This document shows positions 1 to 11,388 of a DNA stretch of 64,000 nt, piece after piece. The first letter of the stretch is position 1; every line of letters starts with the position of its first letter. Position numbers and translations under genes: made by a program. The notes below the pieces were generated by a model, which worked only from the letters and a program-made list of their open reading frames with translations, was not told where the DNA came from and searched no databases. The DNA is from Candidatus Desulfofervidus auxilii (GTDB taxonomy: Bacteria > Desulfobacterota > Desulfofervidia > Desulfofervidales > Desulfofervidaceae), in contig JAJSZS010000009.1 in NCBI GenBank assembly GCA_030262725.1, positions 25,005 to 89,004 on the forward strand. Direction: 5' to 3'.

Positions 1-2020
1 AACTAAATATAATCATAAACTTTTTATCATTGTAAATATCACTATAAGCAAATTCTATTCCCCAACATTGAGCTTCATAACGTAAGGAAAAGCGAGTTTC
101 AATATCACGGTTATAATAAAAAGAATGACTATTATAAAAATGCATAGACCAATTTTTTATTAATTGCAAAAATATCTCTGTTCCCAAATCCTGTGTTTCA
201 TTAATCCGATATTGATAGTTAAACTTGATAAAATCACCTCGCTTTGTTATAAAGCGAAAGTGTGTATTAGTTTCTTTAACACCTTTACCATAAGGTGAAA
301 TAGTTACTTCTGTATCTAAATAAATTTCCCAAAAAGGTTTTAATTGAAGTTCTATTAAAATATCTTTAAAAGGACGACGTTTTTCTTTTGGGATGTCCTT
401 TCTACGAGCTTCTTTGAAATCATATGTCTGACTAACAGAAAGACGCATCAATTCTTGCAATTGTCCTTTTCTTTCTATGAGTAAATATTGAGTGAGGCTA
501 TAAGTCACTTCATTATGTTTTAAAAGACGATCAATACCGTCAAAATAAGGTAAATCACTCTGGTCAACATCTGGTCTAAACCTATAAATTATTTTAGGCT
601 CTAAATGATGAATAAATGAGCCTAGATAATAACGCCATAAATCTGTTTTTACTTCTATTGATGTTTCATAAAGAAAACGACTTAAATGTTCTTCTTTTAA
701 AAAATAATTTGTCCTCATTAAACTAAGTTTAGGTAATATTTCAAAATATTTTGTTTTAAGAGGAAGGGAAAAAGTTGGAGCAAAATGGATTCTATGTCCT
801 TTTATACCTCTTTGTCGCCAAAAATGTGTATAAATAGTGTCCCATTTAAGAAAAAAAGGTGTTTTCCATAATTTAGTATCCTGCCGTTTAAAGGATATTT
901 GGGGTAAACGTTGTAATGTAAATTCATCCTGGCTTTTATCAAGATTTTGAGTATAATGAGCTTCAGCAATAATGCTATATTGTCCCCAGTTTTTTGTAAG
1001 ACTTAAATTTGACTCTCTTATCAAGGCTGTTTCTTCAGTGCTTAAACCTCGATGAAAATATCGAAAAAATTCTTTGTCACAATAGCGATAGTTATTAAGA
1101 CCTTCTGTAAACTCTTTGAGATAATCTTTATCGCTTACTAAATCTATATCTAATTGAGCATAAATTCCTCCAGGTAACATTTGATCTTGTTTTGAACGAA
1201 GCCACCAGCGATTTTTAGAAAAAAGCCTATCATGTAAATAATCAAAATAAAAAAAGCCTTTATCAGTTTCATTTAAAATATAACGAAATTCTATTCCTTG
1301 GAACCACCCCCGATTGCTTAAATAGCGTTGATAAAAAGTTGCATCTATATTAGGTTTTATATCCCAAAAAAAGGGTAGGGTAATATCAAAGCCATCACGT
1401 TCTGAATAACCAAAATAAGGGAAAAGGAAGCCTGATTGACGTTTTGTTTTAGCTGGAAGGATTAAATAAGGCATATAAGCAAGAGGGATACCTTTTGTCC
1501 AAAAACTGAGATGAGAAACTGTAGCCCAACCTTCAACAGTAACTCTCATCTTTTTGGCACGAAAACACCAAACTGGCTTTTCTCCATCACATGTTGTGAT
1601 CTGGGCATTTTCAACAACATAAGTGCGTTTTCCTGTTTTTTTAATTTCTTTCCCCCTAATATAAATATGATTTTCACTCATAAAGGCTTCTGCCTGATAA
1701 AGGGTTCCTTGATAAGTATTAAGGTCAAATGTGCCAGATTCTGCTTTAAACCAATCTTTGCCTGTTTTAAAAAATACATTGCCTTCAAACACAGCTTTAT
1801 TTTTATTCATATCAACAATAACTTTTTCTGCTTCTATCAATTTATCTCCTTGTTTTAAAACTACATTACCATAAGCTTCATAAACATTTTTAAGACGGTC
1901 ATAAACAATTTTTTTAGCCTTTACAAAAACAGGTAAAGAAGTTTTTTTAAAGGTTTTAGCTAAAGTTGCAGAGGCTAAAATAAAAACTATTGAAATAGAG
2001 ATTATTATTCTGGAATACAT
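1..2020 (-). CDS. lptD: LPS-assembly protein LptD (partial, cut by the left window edge)
   Basis: The frame is open from an ATG at 2020 down to base 1 with no stop, about 673 codons. It begins with a signal peptide (basic start, hydrophobic stretch, cleavage near ASATLA). The OstA/LptA-like N-terminal domain follows (KIVYDRLKNVYEAYGNVVL, then EAEKVIVDMNKNKAVFEGNV). Next come a cysteine pair (ITTCDGEKPVWCF), the conserved block VEGWATVSHLSFW...GIPLAYMPYLILP, and a long beta-rich barrel. The last visible residues (CWGIEFAYSD...) resemble the LptD C-terminal strand with its conserved cysteine, so only a few residues should be missing. LptD forms the outer-membrane LPS translocon with LptE. The start lies inside the end of folC (16-base overlap), so the two are probably co-transcribed. 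Confidence 0.88.
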   Translation of the reverse strand, partial: MYSRIIISISIVFILASATLAKTFKKTSLPVFVKAKKIVYDRLKNVYEAYGNVVLKQGDKLIEAEKVIVDMNKNKAVFEGNVFFKTGKDWFKAESGTFDLNTYQGTLYQAEAFMSENHIYIRGKEIKKTGKRTYVVENAQITTCDGEKPVWCFRAKKMRVTVEGWATVSHLSFWTKGIPLAYMPYLILPAKTKRQSGFLFPYFGYSERDGFDITLPFFWDIKPNIDATFYQRYLSNRGWFQGIEFRYILNETDKGFFYFDYLHDRLFSKNRWWLRSKQDQMLPGGIYAQLDIDLVSDKDYLKEFTEGLNNYRYCDKEFFRYFHRGLSTEETALIRESNLSLTKNWGQYSIIAEAHYTQNLDKSQDEFTLQRLPQISFKRQDTKLWKTPFFLKWDTIYTHFWRQRGIKGHRIHFAPTFSLPLKTKYFEILPKLSLMRTNYFLKEEHLSRFLYETSIEVKTDLWRYYLGSFIHHLEPKIIYRFRPDVDQSDLPYFDGIDRLLKHNEVTYSLTQYLLIERKGQLQELMRLSVSQTYDFKEARRKDIPKEKRRPFKDILIELQLKPFWEIYLDTEVTISPYGKGVKETNTHFRFITKRGDFIKFNYQYRINETQDLGTEIFLQLIKNWSMHFYNSHSFYYNRDIETRFSLRYEAQCWGIEFAYSDIYNDKKFMIIFS

Positions 2021-3276
2021 TTAATAAAAACCTCTCTCGCTTCGGCCACAGTATACAGGGAGCCTGTAATGAGAACAAGGTCATCTGGGTATGCGATGGA
2101 AAGGGCTATTTTTATAGCCTTTGGAATAGAAGGAATAGTTTTAATTTCTATTTTTTGATTATATTTTTGGACTATTTTTTTTAAAGATTCAGGCTCTGCT
2201 GCACGTTCTATTTTAGGAGCAGTTAAAATTAAAATATTTGCCAAAGGAAACAATATTTTTATCATTTTTTTTATATTTTTATCTTTCATAATACCTAAAA
2301 TAAGAATCAAATTGTTAAATTGATAAAGAGAAAGCGTTTTTTTTAATGCTGATATTCCAGCAGGATTGTGAGCGCCATCCAAAACAACTTTTGGTTTTTC
2401 GTTTACTACTTCCCACCTTCCTGGCCAAGTAACTGTTTTTAAAGCAATTCTTATGGCTTTTTCTTCTATTAAAAAACCTTGATTTTCTAAAAGTTCTATT
2501 GCTCCCAGAGCTAAAGTAGCATTTTTTATTTGATGTGGCCCAAACAGATTGAGAGAAAGAGAAGGAATATATTTTTTAATACCAAGATAATTAAATCCTA
2601 TTTTTGTTTTATAATGCTTTATGTCTTTACCTAATCGATAAATTGGGGCTTTCTTCATCTGACAAATCTTTGAGAATAAAGAAATAAGATGTTTTTGTGT
2701 TACGCCAGTAATAAGAGGTTTTTTTGATTTGATAATACCAGCTTTTTCAAAAGCAATCTTTTCTAATGAATATCCAAGCCAACGCTGATGTTCAAGGGCA
2801 ATATTCGTAATAATACTTACCTTTGGCAATAAAAGATTAGTAGCATCAAGTCTTCCTCCCATTCCAGTTTCTATTACTGCTAAATCTACTTTATTTTCAG
2901 CAAAATAGATAAAACAAAGAAGGGTGAGGAATTCAAAATAAGTAAGCTCATTATTAGATAGATATTTCTTTATTTCTTTAACAAAAAAAGAAAATTCTTC
3001 CTTTGAAATAAGTTTACTATTTATTTGAATGCGCTCTCTTACAGAATGTAAATGAGGAGAAGTAAAAAGCCCTACTTTATAGCCTGCTGTTTCTAAAATC
3101 TTTGCTAAAATAACAGCAGTAGAGCCTTTACCATTTGTACCAGCAATATGAATAGCAGAAAAATGTAATTGAGGCTGACCAAAGTAAGAAAGTGCTAAAG
3201 CAATATTGTCTAATCTTGGTTTTATTCCCTTTGCCTGAAGTTTGTTAATAAAATTGATTGCTTCTTTATAATACAT
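2005..3276 (-). CDS. folC: Bifunctional folylpolyglutamate synthase / dihydrofolate synthase
   Basis: The protein has 423 residues, the usual FolC length. It has the Mur-ligase-type P-loop AGTNGKGST near residue 46, the VDLAVIETGMGGRLDATN motif, the ALEHQ/WLG loop and a C-terminal ligase domain (VVLDGAHNPAG). The enzyme adds L-glutamate to dihydropteroate and to reduced folates in the cytoplasm. It is first in a two-gene minus-strand unit with lptD. It is divergent from tadA across a 60-base gap that must hold both promoters. The stop overlaps the lptD start. Confidence 0.93.
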   Translation of the reverse strand: MYYKEAINFINKLQAKGIKPRLDNIALALSYFGQPQLHFSAIHIAGTNGKGSTAVILAKILETAGYKVGLFTSPHLHSVRERIQINSKLISKEEFSFFVKEIKKYLSNNELTYFEFLTLLCFIYFAENKVDLAVIETGMGGRLDATNLLLPKVSIITNIALEHQRWLGYSLEKIAFEKAGIIKSKKPLITGVTQKHLISLFSKICQMKKAPIYRLGKDIKHYKTKIGFNYLGIKKYIPSLSLNLFGPHQIKNATLALGAIELLENQGFLIEEKAIRIALKTVTWPGRWEVVNEKPKVVLDGAHNPAGISALKKTLSLYQFNNLILILGIMKDKNIKKMIKILFPLANILILTAPKIERAAEPESLKKIVQKYNQKIEIKTIPSIPKAIKIALSIAYPDDLVLITGSLYTVAEAREVFIKCIPE

Positions 3277-3336
3277 AAAGATTGAAATAAATATTACACT
3301 CTTTCCATTTTTGCAAGCGAGAGCTATATATTATAT

Positions 3337-3834
3337 ATGGAAAGGGACGAATATTTTATGAGATTAGCTATTAAAGAAGCCCTTAAAGCAGAGGCAGAAA
3401 ATGAAGTGCCAGTAGGTGCTGTTTTGGTTAAAGGAGAAGAAATTTTAGCTATGGCGCATAATCAAGTGATTCAGAAAGCGGATCCTACAGCACATGCTGA
3501 AATATTAGTTTTGAGAGAAGCAGCATTAAAGCTAAAAAATTATCGCTTGCTAGATACAGAACTTTATGTTACCATTGAACCGTGTATGATGTGCGGTGGG
3601 GCTATTATTCAGGCAAGGATAAAGCGACTTATATTTGGTGCATTTGAGCCTAAAATGGGTGTATTCGGTTCACTCTATGATTTAAGTCAAGATAAAAGGA
3701 TTAATCATCGTTTAGAAGTTAAAGCTGGGATTTTAGCAGAAGAAATCCAAACTATTATGCAACAATTTTTTAAAAAGCGGAGAGGTACCGAAGAGGTCAT
3801 AACGGGGGCGACTCGAAATCGCCTTGCCCCTTAA
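3337..3834 (+). CDS. tadA: tRNA-specific adenosine deaminase (its frame ends inside tRNA-Ser)
   Basis: This is a 165-residue cytidine/adenosine deaminase-fold protein with the zinc motifs HAE (residues 53-55, catalytic glutamate) and PCMMC (82-86). TadA converts A34 to inosine in tRNA-Arg(ACG). The recognisable TadA fold ends at about QQFFKKR. The last 18 residues are encoded by the first 56 bases of the downstream tRNA-Ser gene, and the stop (3832-3834) lies in that tRNA's variable arm. The normal stop was evidently lost or never present. Processing of the tRNA 5' end would cut this mRNA. The start ATG has only a weak ribosome site. Confidence 0.92.
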   Translation: MERDEYFMRLAIKEALKAEAENEVPVGAVLVKGEEILAMAHNQVIQKADPTAHAEILVLREAALKLKNYRLLDTELYVTIEPCMMCGGAIIQARIKRLIFGAFEPKMGVFGSLYDLSQDKRINHRLEVKAGILAEEIQTIMQQFFKKRRGTEEVITGATRNRLAP

Positions 3835-3870
3835 AGGGGCACGTGGGTTCGAATCCCACCCTCTCCGCCA
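3779..3870 (+). tRNA. tRNA-Ser(CGA)
   Basis: The gene is 92 bases with a full class II cloverleaf. The acceptor stem GGAGAGG (3779-3785) pairs with CCTCTCC (3860-3866), followed by a G discriminator and encoded CCA. The anticodon stem-loop GCGACTCGAAATCGC carries CGA, and there is a long variable arm (TGCCCC...GGGGCA). The T arm contains GTTCGAATC. It overlaps the end of tadA. Confidence 0.96.
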
Positions 3871-3873
3871 GGC

Positions 3874-3967
3874 GGAGAGATGCCCGAGTGGCCGAAGGGG
3901 CACGACTGGAAATCGTGTGTGCGTCTAAAAAGGCGCACCGTGGGTTCGAATCCCACTCTCTCCGCCA
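3874..3967 (+). tRNA. tRNA-Ser(GGA)
   Basis: The gene is 94 bases. The acceptor stem GGAGAGA (3874-3880) pairs with TCTCTCC (3957-3963), then G and encoded CCA. The anticodon stem-loop CACGACTGGAAATCGTG carries GGA, and the long variable arm (TGCGTC...GGCGCA) marks it as a serine tRNA. It follows tRNA-Ser(CGA) by three bases, so the two are surely processed from one transcript. Confidence 0.96.
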
Positions 3968-3983
3968 TGAATTGGAATAAATT

Positions 3984-4085
3984 GGTAGCCGGGCCCTGTA
4001 CGACGGAATCCCATGAACCCCGCCAGGCCCGGAAGGGAGCAACGGTAAGTGGGTAATTCCGTGTGTTGCAGGTAGCCTGGCTGCC
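3984..4085 (+). ncRNA. ffs: Bacterial small signal recognition particle RNA (4.5S type)
   Basis: The ends pair as a long helix (GGTAGCCGGGC at the 5' end with GCCTGGCTGCC at the 3' end, with G-U wobbles). The apical domain has the invariant symmetric-loop signature around CCAGGCCCGGAAGGGAGCAAC, which binds Ffh and carries the GGAA tetraloop. The size of about 102 bases is the bacterial small form. It lies between tRNA-Ser and dnaX, a common bacterial neighbourhood. Confidence 0.95.
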
Positions 4086-4119
4086 ATAACACTAACAGCC
4101 AATCCGTTTCTTATTTGTT

Positions 4120-5646
4120 ATGTCTTATTTAGTATTAGCTAGAAAATGGCGTCCACAGAGTTTTGAAGAAGTTGTAGGTCAACTGCATGTTACTCAAACC
4201 CTTCAAAATGCCATTAAAGCAAATAGGGTACCTCATGCTCTTTTATTTTGTGGGCCTAGAGGTGTAGGTAAAACAACTGTTGCTCGCATCTTAGCAAAGG
4301 CTCTTAATTGTGAAAAAGGCCCTCTTCCTGAACCTTGTAATCAATGTGTTATTTGTCAGGAGATTGCCTCAGGTACATCAGTAGATGTGCATGAGATAGA
4401 TGCTGCTTCTAATCGTGGGATTGATGAGATTAGGGAAATTAGAGAAAATGTAAAATACCTTCCTTCTAGAGGGCGATATAAGGTTTATATTATTGATGAA
4501 GTTCATATGCTTACAAAAGAGGCTTTTAATGCTTTACTTAAAACTTTAGAAGAACCACCTTCACATGTAGTTTTCATCTTTGCTACTACTGAACCTCATA
4601 AAATTCCAGCTACTATCCTTTCTCGCTGCCAACGTTTTCCCTTTAGACGTGTAAGTACACGACTTATTTATGAAAGAATTAAAAAAATTGCTTTAGAAGA
4701 AAAAATAGAAATCAAAGAGGCAGCTATCTGGTTGATAGCAAGGGTAGCAGCTGGAAGTTTAAGAGATGCCTTAAGCTTACTTGATCAAGTAATTTCTTTT
4801 ACTCATCCTCCAATTGACATTAAACATGTGCAAGCTATTTTAGGTATATTTGACAATTCTTTTATTTTTGAAATTATTAAGGCTATCCTTAATCAAGATG
4901 TAAAAAAAGTTATGGAAATTATAGCAAGAATTTCTGAAGAAGGTGAAGATTTAAGAGAATTTTATTATCAATTAGTTTCTTATTGGCGTAATATGTTAAT
5001 GCTCAAAATTAATCCAGAGACTTCATTGGTAGATTTACCTGATGATGAATTGATTGTTTTAAAAAATATGTCCAATCACATTTCACTTTCTCAATTAGAA
5101 CAACTTTTTATGATGCTTTTAACAGAGGAAAATATGTTACGTTTTACTACACAACCTCGTTTTGTCCTTGAAGGTTTGCTTCTTAAAATGGCAGAATTTA
5201 GCCGTATTGTGCCTATTGAGACGATTATTGAGAAATTGGCTATGCCTTCTCTTGAAAAGAAAGTAGCTGAAGTAAAAGAAATTGAGGAAAAACCAATTGA
5301 ACCTACATTTAAAGATGCACTTTTAAAAATCTTAAAAAGAGAGAGTCCAATACTAGCTATTATAGTAGAAAATGCTCAATTTAGTTTAAAAGATTCAATT
5401 TTAAATGTAAGTCTTTCTGATGCTCATGCTAAGTTATTAAAAGAGGAAGGTTTTTTAAAAATATTTAAAAAGGCATGTAATCAAGTGTTAAAAAAAGATT
5501 ATGAATTAGTGATTGGAACAAATGATGGTGAAGAAAGATTGATTATAAAAAATCAACAAAAGGATTTTGATCTTTTAAAAGAAGTGTTAAAAATCTTTGG
5601 TGGGGAAGTTGTAAGAAATAAAAATGAGGTAAAAAATGAATATTAA
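4120..5646 (+). CDS. dnaX: DNA polymerase III subunit gamma/tau
   Basis: The protein has 508 residues. The N-terminal AAA+ clamp-loader ATPase has Walker A GPRGVGKT (45-52), a zinc module (CEKGPLPEPCNQCVIC), Walker B IIDEVHML and the sensor motif ATTEPHKIPATILSRCQRF. Domain III follows (DALSLLDQVISF), and a C-terminal region contains the tau-like polymerase-binding part. It loads the beta clamp onto primed DNA. Its stop overlaps the ybaB start by 11 bases, so translation is coupled. I saw no obvious slippery site for a programmed gamma frameshift. Confidence 0.96.
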   Translation: MSYLVLARKWRPQSFEEVVGQLHVTQTLQNAIKANRVPHALLFCGPRGVGKTTVARILAKALNCEKGPLPEPCNQCVICQEIASGTSVDVHEIDAASNRGIDEIREIRENVKYLPSRGRYKVYIIDEVHMLTKEAFNALLKTLEEPPSHVVFIFATTEPHKIPATILSRCQRFPFRRVSTRLIYERIKKIALEEKIEIKEAAIWLIARVAAGSLRDALSLLDQVISFTHPPIDIKHVQAILGIFDNSFIFEIIKAILNQDVKKVMEIIARISEEGEDLREFYYQLVSYWRNMLMLKINPETSLVDLPDDELIVLKNMSNHISLSQLEQLFMMLLTEENMLRFTTQPRFVLEGLLLKMAEFSRIVPIETIIEKLAMPSLEKKVAEVKEIEEKPIEPTFKDALLKILKRESPILAIIVENAQFSLKDSILNVSLSDAHAKLLKEEGFLKIFKKACNQVLKKDYELVIGTNDGEERLIIKNQQKDFDLLKEVLKIFGGEVVRNKNEVKNEY

Positions 5647-5944
5647 TCAATTGATGAAACAGGCAAAAAAGATTCAAGCAAAGATAGCTGAATTACAAGA
5701 AGAGATGGCAAAAAAGACTGTTGAGGCCTCAGTTGGTGGGGGAATGGTGAAAGTGGTAGCTAATGGTCGTCAAGAAATTGTTTCTATCAGTATTGATCCA
5801 GAGGTAGTTAATCCAGATGATGTGGAGATGCTTCAAGATTTAATATTAGCAGCAGTAAATGAAGCATTAAAGCGCTCTCAAGAAATGGTGGCAGAAGAAA
5901 TGAGCAAACTTACTGGAGGATTACGCATTCCAGGATTATTTTAA
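5636..5944 (+). CDS. ybaB: YbaB/EbfC family nucleoid-associated protein
   Basis: The protein has 102 residues, typical of the family. A helical N terminus (NINQLMKQAKKIQAKIAELQEEM) is followed by the beta core with GGGMVKVVANGRQEIVSISIDPEVV and the C-terminal tail KLTGGLRIPGLF. It forms DNA-binding dimers. The dnaX-ybaB pair is conserved across bacteria; here the usual recR is missing and ligA follows instead, 29 bases downstream. Confidence 0.95.
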   Translation: MNINQLMKQAKKIQAKIAELQEEMAKKTVEASVGGGMVKVVANGRQEIVSISIDPEVVNPDDVEMLQDLILAAVNEALKRSQEMVAEEMSKLTGGLRIPGLF

Positions 5945-5949
5945 AATAA

Positions 5950-8121
<2,172 letters not shown>

Positions 8122-8131
8122 CTGATAAAAT

Positions 8132-8788
8132 TTAAATTTTTCTTGGACCAAATATTTTTGTACCTATCCGAATAAGGTTTGCCCCTTCTTCAATAGCAAT
8201 CTTATAAGAATCACTCATCCCCATAGATAAATAGCGCATCTCTACATTTGGAATATTTAATCTTTTTATCTCTTCAAATAATTCCTTTGTTAATCGGAAA
8301 TAAGGGCGTAATTTTTCTGCATCATCTAACCAAGGCCCCATAGTCATTAAGCCCATAATTTTAATATTATTTAAAGGAGAAATACGTTTAATTAAATTTA
8401 TCACTTCCTCTGGCATTACACCTGCCTTTTGTGGCTCTTTAGCACTATTAACCTCAATCAATATAGGCATTATCTTATTTATCTTTTTACATCTTTTATC
8501 AATCTCCTTTGCTAATTCATAACTATCTACTGTTTCAATCATATCAAATATCTCTACTGCCTTTTTTACTTTGTTTTTCTGTAAGTGACCAATCATATGC
8601 CATTTTGCCACTAAATTTACCTTTTCTTTTGCCTTCATTGCCTCCTGCACATAATTTTCCCCAATAATTTTAATGCCTGCCCTAATGGCTTCTTCTATCT
8701 CTTCTGGACTACGAGTCTTTGCTGCTGCCTCAAGTATTACCCCTTCTGGCAATTCTTCTAAAATAGCCTTTACATTCTCCCTAATCAT
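8132..8788 (-). CDS. YggS family pyridoxal-phosphate homeostasis protein
   Basis: The protein has 218 residues. It is an alanine-racemase-type TIM barrel without the second domain. The PLP lysine is in AAAKTRS (about K24), followed by the family motifs GENYVQEA, WHMIGHLQKNKVKKA and the C-terminal LSMGMSDSYKIAIEEGANLIRIGTKIFGPR. The family controls PLP levels rather than catalysing a known reaction. It is convergent with ligA, with a ten-base gap and no terminator between them. Confidence 0.93.
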   Translation of the reverse strand: MIRENVKAILEELPEGVILEAAAKTRSPEEIEEAIRAGIKIIGENYVQEAMKAKEKVNLVAKWHMIGHLQKNKVKKAVEIFDMIETVDSYELAKEIDKRCKKINKIMPILIEVNSAKEPQKAGVMPEEVINLIKRISPLNNIKIMGLMTMGPWLDDAEKLRPYFRLTKELFEEIKRLNIPNVEMRYLSMGMSDSYKIAIEEGANLIRIGTKIFGPRKI

Positions 8789-8823
8789 TTTATACCTTTA
8801 TAAGCTCTATAGACTGTATATTT

Positions 8824-9142
8824 TTAAAATTTTGGTCTCATAATAATTAATATCAGAGCATCATTTCCAAAAATTCCATATTTTTGCATAATATTGGGCA
8901 ATTTTAACAGATCATTTTTTGTAATTTCCTTTATTTTTAAATTAAGACCATTCAAAAAAGTTATTATTAATTTTATATCCTCTGCAAGTTTTTTAACTTT
9001 TTCTTTATTAAAAGTATTTTATGAAATACCTCATCTATCACTCGTGTTTTATTTGTCCAAGTTCATTAAGTTTAAATACTTCCTTACTCATTCCATATAG
9101 ATGATATATGAAGGCATTTGCATCAACAAATACAGCTTTTAT
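8824..9142 (-). pseudogene. PIN-domain toxin remnant (frame-broken)
   Basis: Reading the minus strand from 9142 gives a PIN start (KAVFVDANAFIYHLYG) and then, in successive frames, TRVIDEVFHKILLIKK and VKKLAEDIKLIITFLNGLN...YGIFGNDALILIIM. The VDAN and NDALI blocks are the first and last acidic clusters of a PIN ribonuclease. At least two frameshifts separate the pieces, near 9032 and 8995. The expected start codon reads ATA instead of ATG. It lies where the toxin of a toxin-antitoxin pair should be, directly after the antitoxin-like gene ending at 9123. Confidence 0.75.
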
Positions 9143-9461
9143 CTTCTGTTATTTTTCTCACATATTCTTTATTTTTTGTTCTAAAAATACCAAAAAACTT
9201 TTCTGAATTTGTTTTTAAAGTATCTTGGTAGATCTCAAAAGCTTTTTTTTGTATCTCTTTATATGAAGGAATTTCTCCCTTTTTTTCGTCCATTAGCATT
9301 TTTATAGCCTTCTTTATGTATTCTTTTAATCCTAAAGGCACTTGAACTTTTCTTTGTTTTCCTTCTCTATTCCAAGCCTTACGAACAGGCAGATTTAATT
9401 CTTCCTTGACCTGAGCTATATAACAGGTCTTAAATGTTGCTGGAGAATTAATCATTTTCAT
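9123..9461 (-). CDS. Putative antitoxin partnering the broken PIN toxin
   Basis: The protein has 112 residues with no firm family match. It is basic and helical, with segments VPLGLKEYIKKAIKMLMDEKKGEIPSYKEIQKKAFEIYQDTLKTN. The role is inferred from position. Its stop overlaps the start region of the PIN remnant, as in antitoxin-toxin pairs. A purine-rich ribosome site (AAGGGG) precedes the ATG, and a possible promoter (TTGAAA, 16 bases, TATATT on the minus strand) lies upstream. It may now be an orphan. Confidence 0.5.
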   Translation of the reverse strand: MKMINSPATFKTCYIAQVKEELNLPVRKAWNREGKQRKVQVPLGLKEYIKKAIKMLMDEKKGEIPSYKEIQKKAFEIYQDTLKTNSEKFFGIFRTKNKEYVRKITEDKSCIC

Positions 9462-9564
9462 AAAATCCCCTTCTTTTAAATACAGTTTCTTAAATTAGAG
9501 TATTTTAATATAGACTATTTTAAATTTATTTCAAGTAGTTAAAATTTTAATAAATCCACATAAC

Positions 9565-9602
9565 TTGACAGCATCGTTAACTTATTATTATTTAAGGTTA
9601 AC
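9565..9602 (+). promoter_or_regulatory. Biotin operon promoter with BirA-like operator
   Basis: A TTGACA -35 (9565-9570) is followed 17 bases later by a weak -10, TTATTT. Two GTTAAC half-sites (9576-9581 and 9597-9602) are 15 bases apart. The right one reads TGTTAACC on the minus strand, matching the BirA half-site consensus; the left differs at the flanks. The pair brackets the -10 and touches the bioF ATG, so binding would block both promoter and ribosome site. Control by BirA is inferred; no birA is in the window. Confidence 0.55.

Positions 9603-11388
<1,786 letters not shown>

Noticed and set aside
1511..1858. A 115-residue plus-strand open frame
   Set aside because: It lies entirely antisense to lptD, whose frame has clear family motifs.
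3797..4102. A 101-residue minus-strand open frame with WDSNPR- and VGFEPT-like motifs
   Set aside because: It is the antisense of two tRNA-Ser genes and the SRP RNA, a well-known source of spurious protein predictions.
4120..5646. Programmed -1 frameshift in dnaX producing a gamma subunit
   Set aside because: No A-AAA-AAG-type slippery heptamer followed by a stem-loop was evident near the end of the ATPase part; A-runs are common in this AT-rich DNA and not diagnostic.
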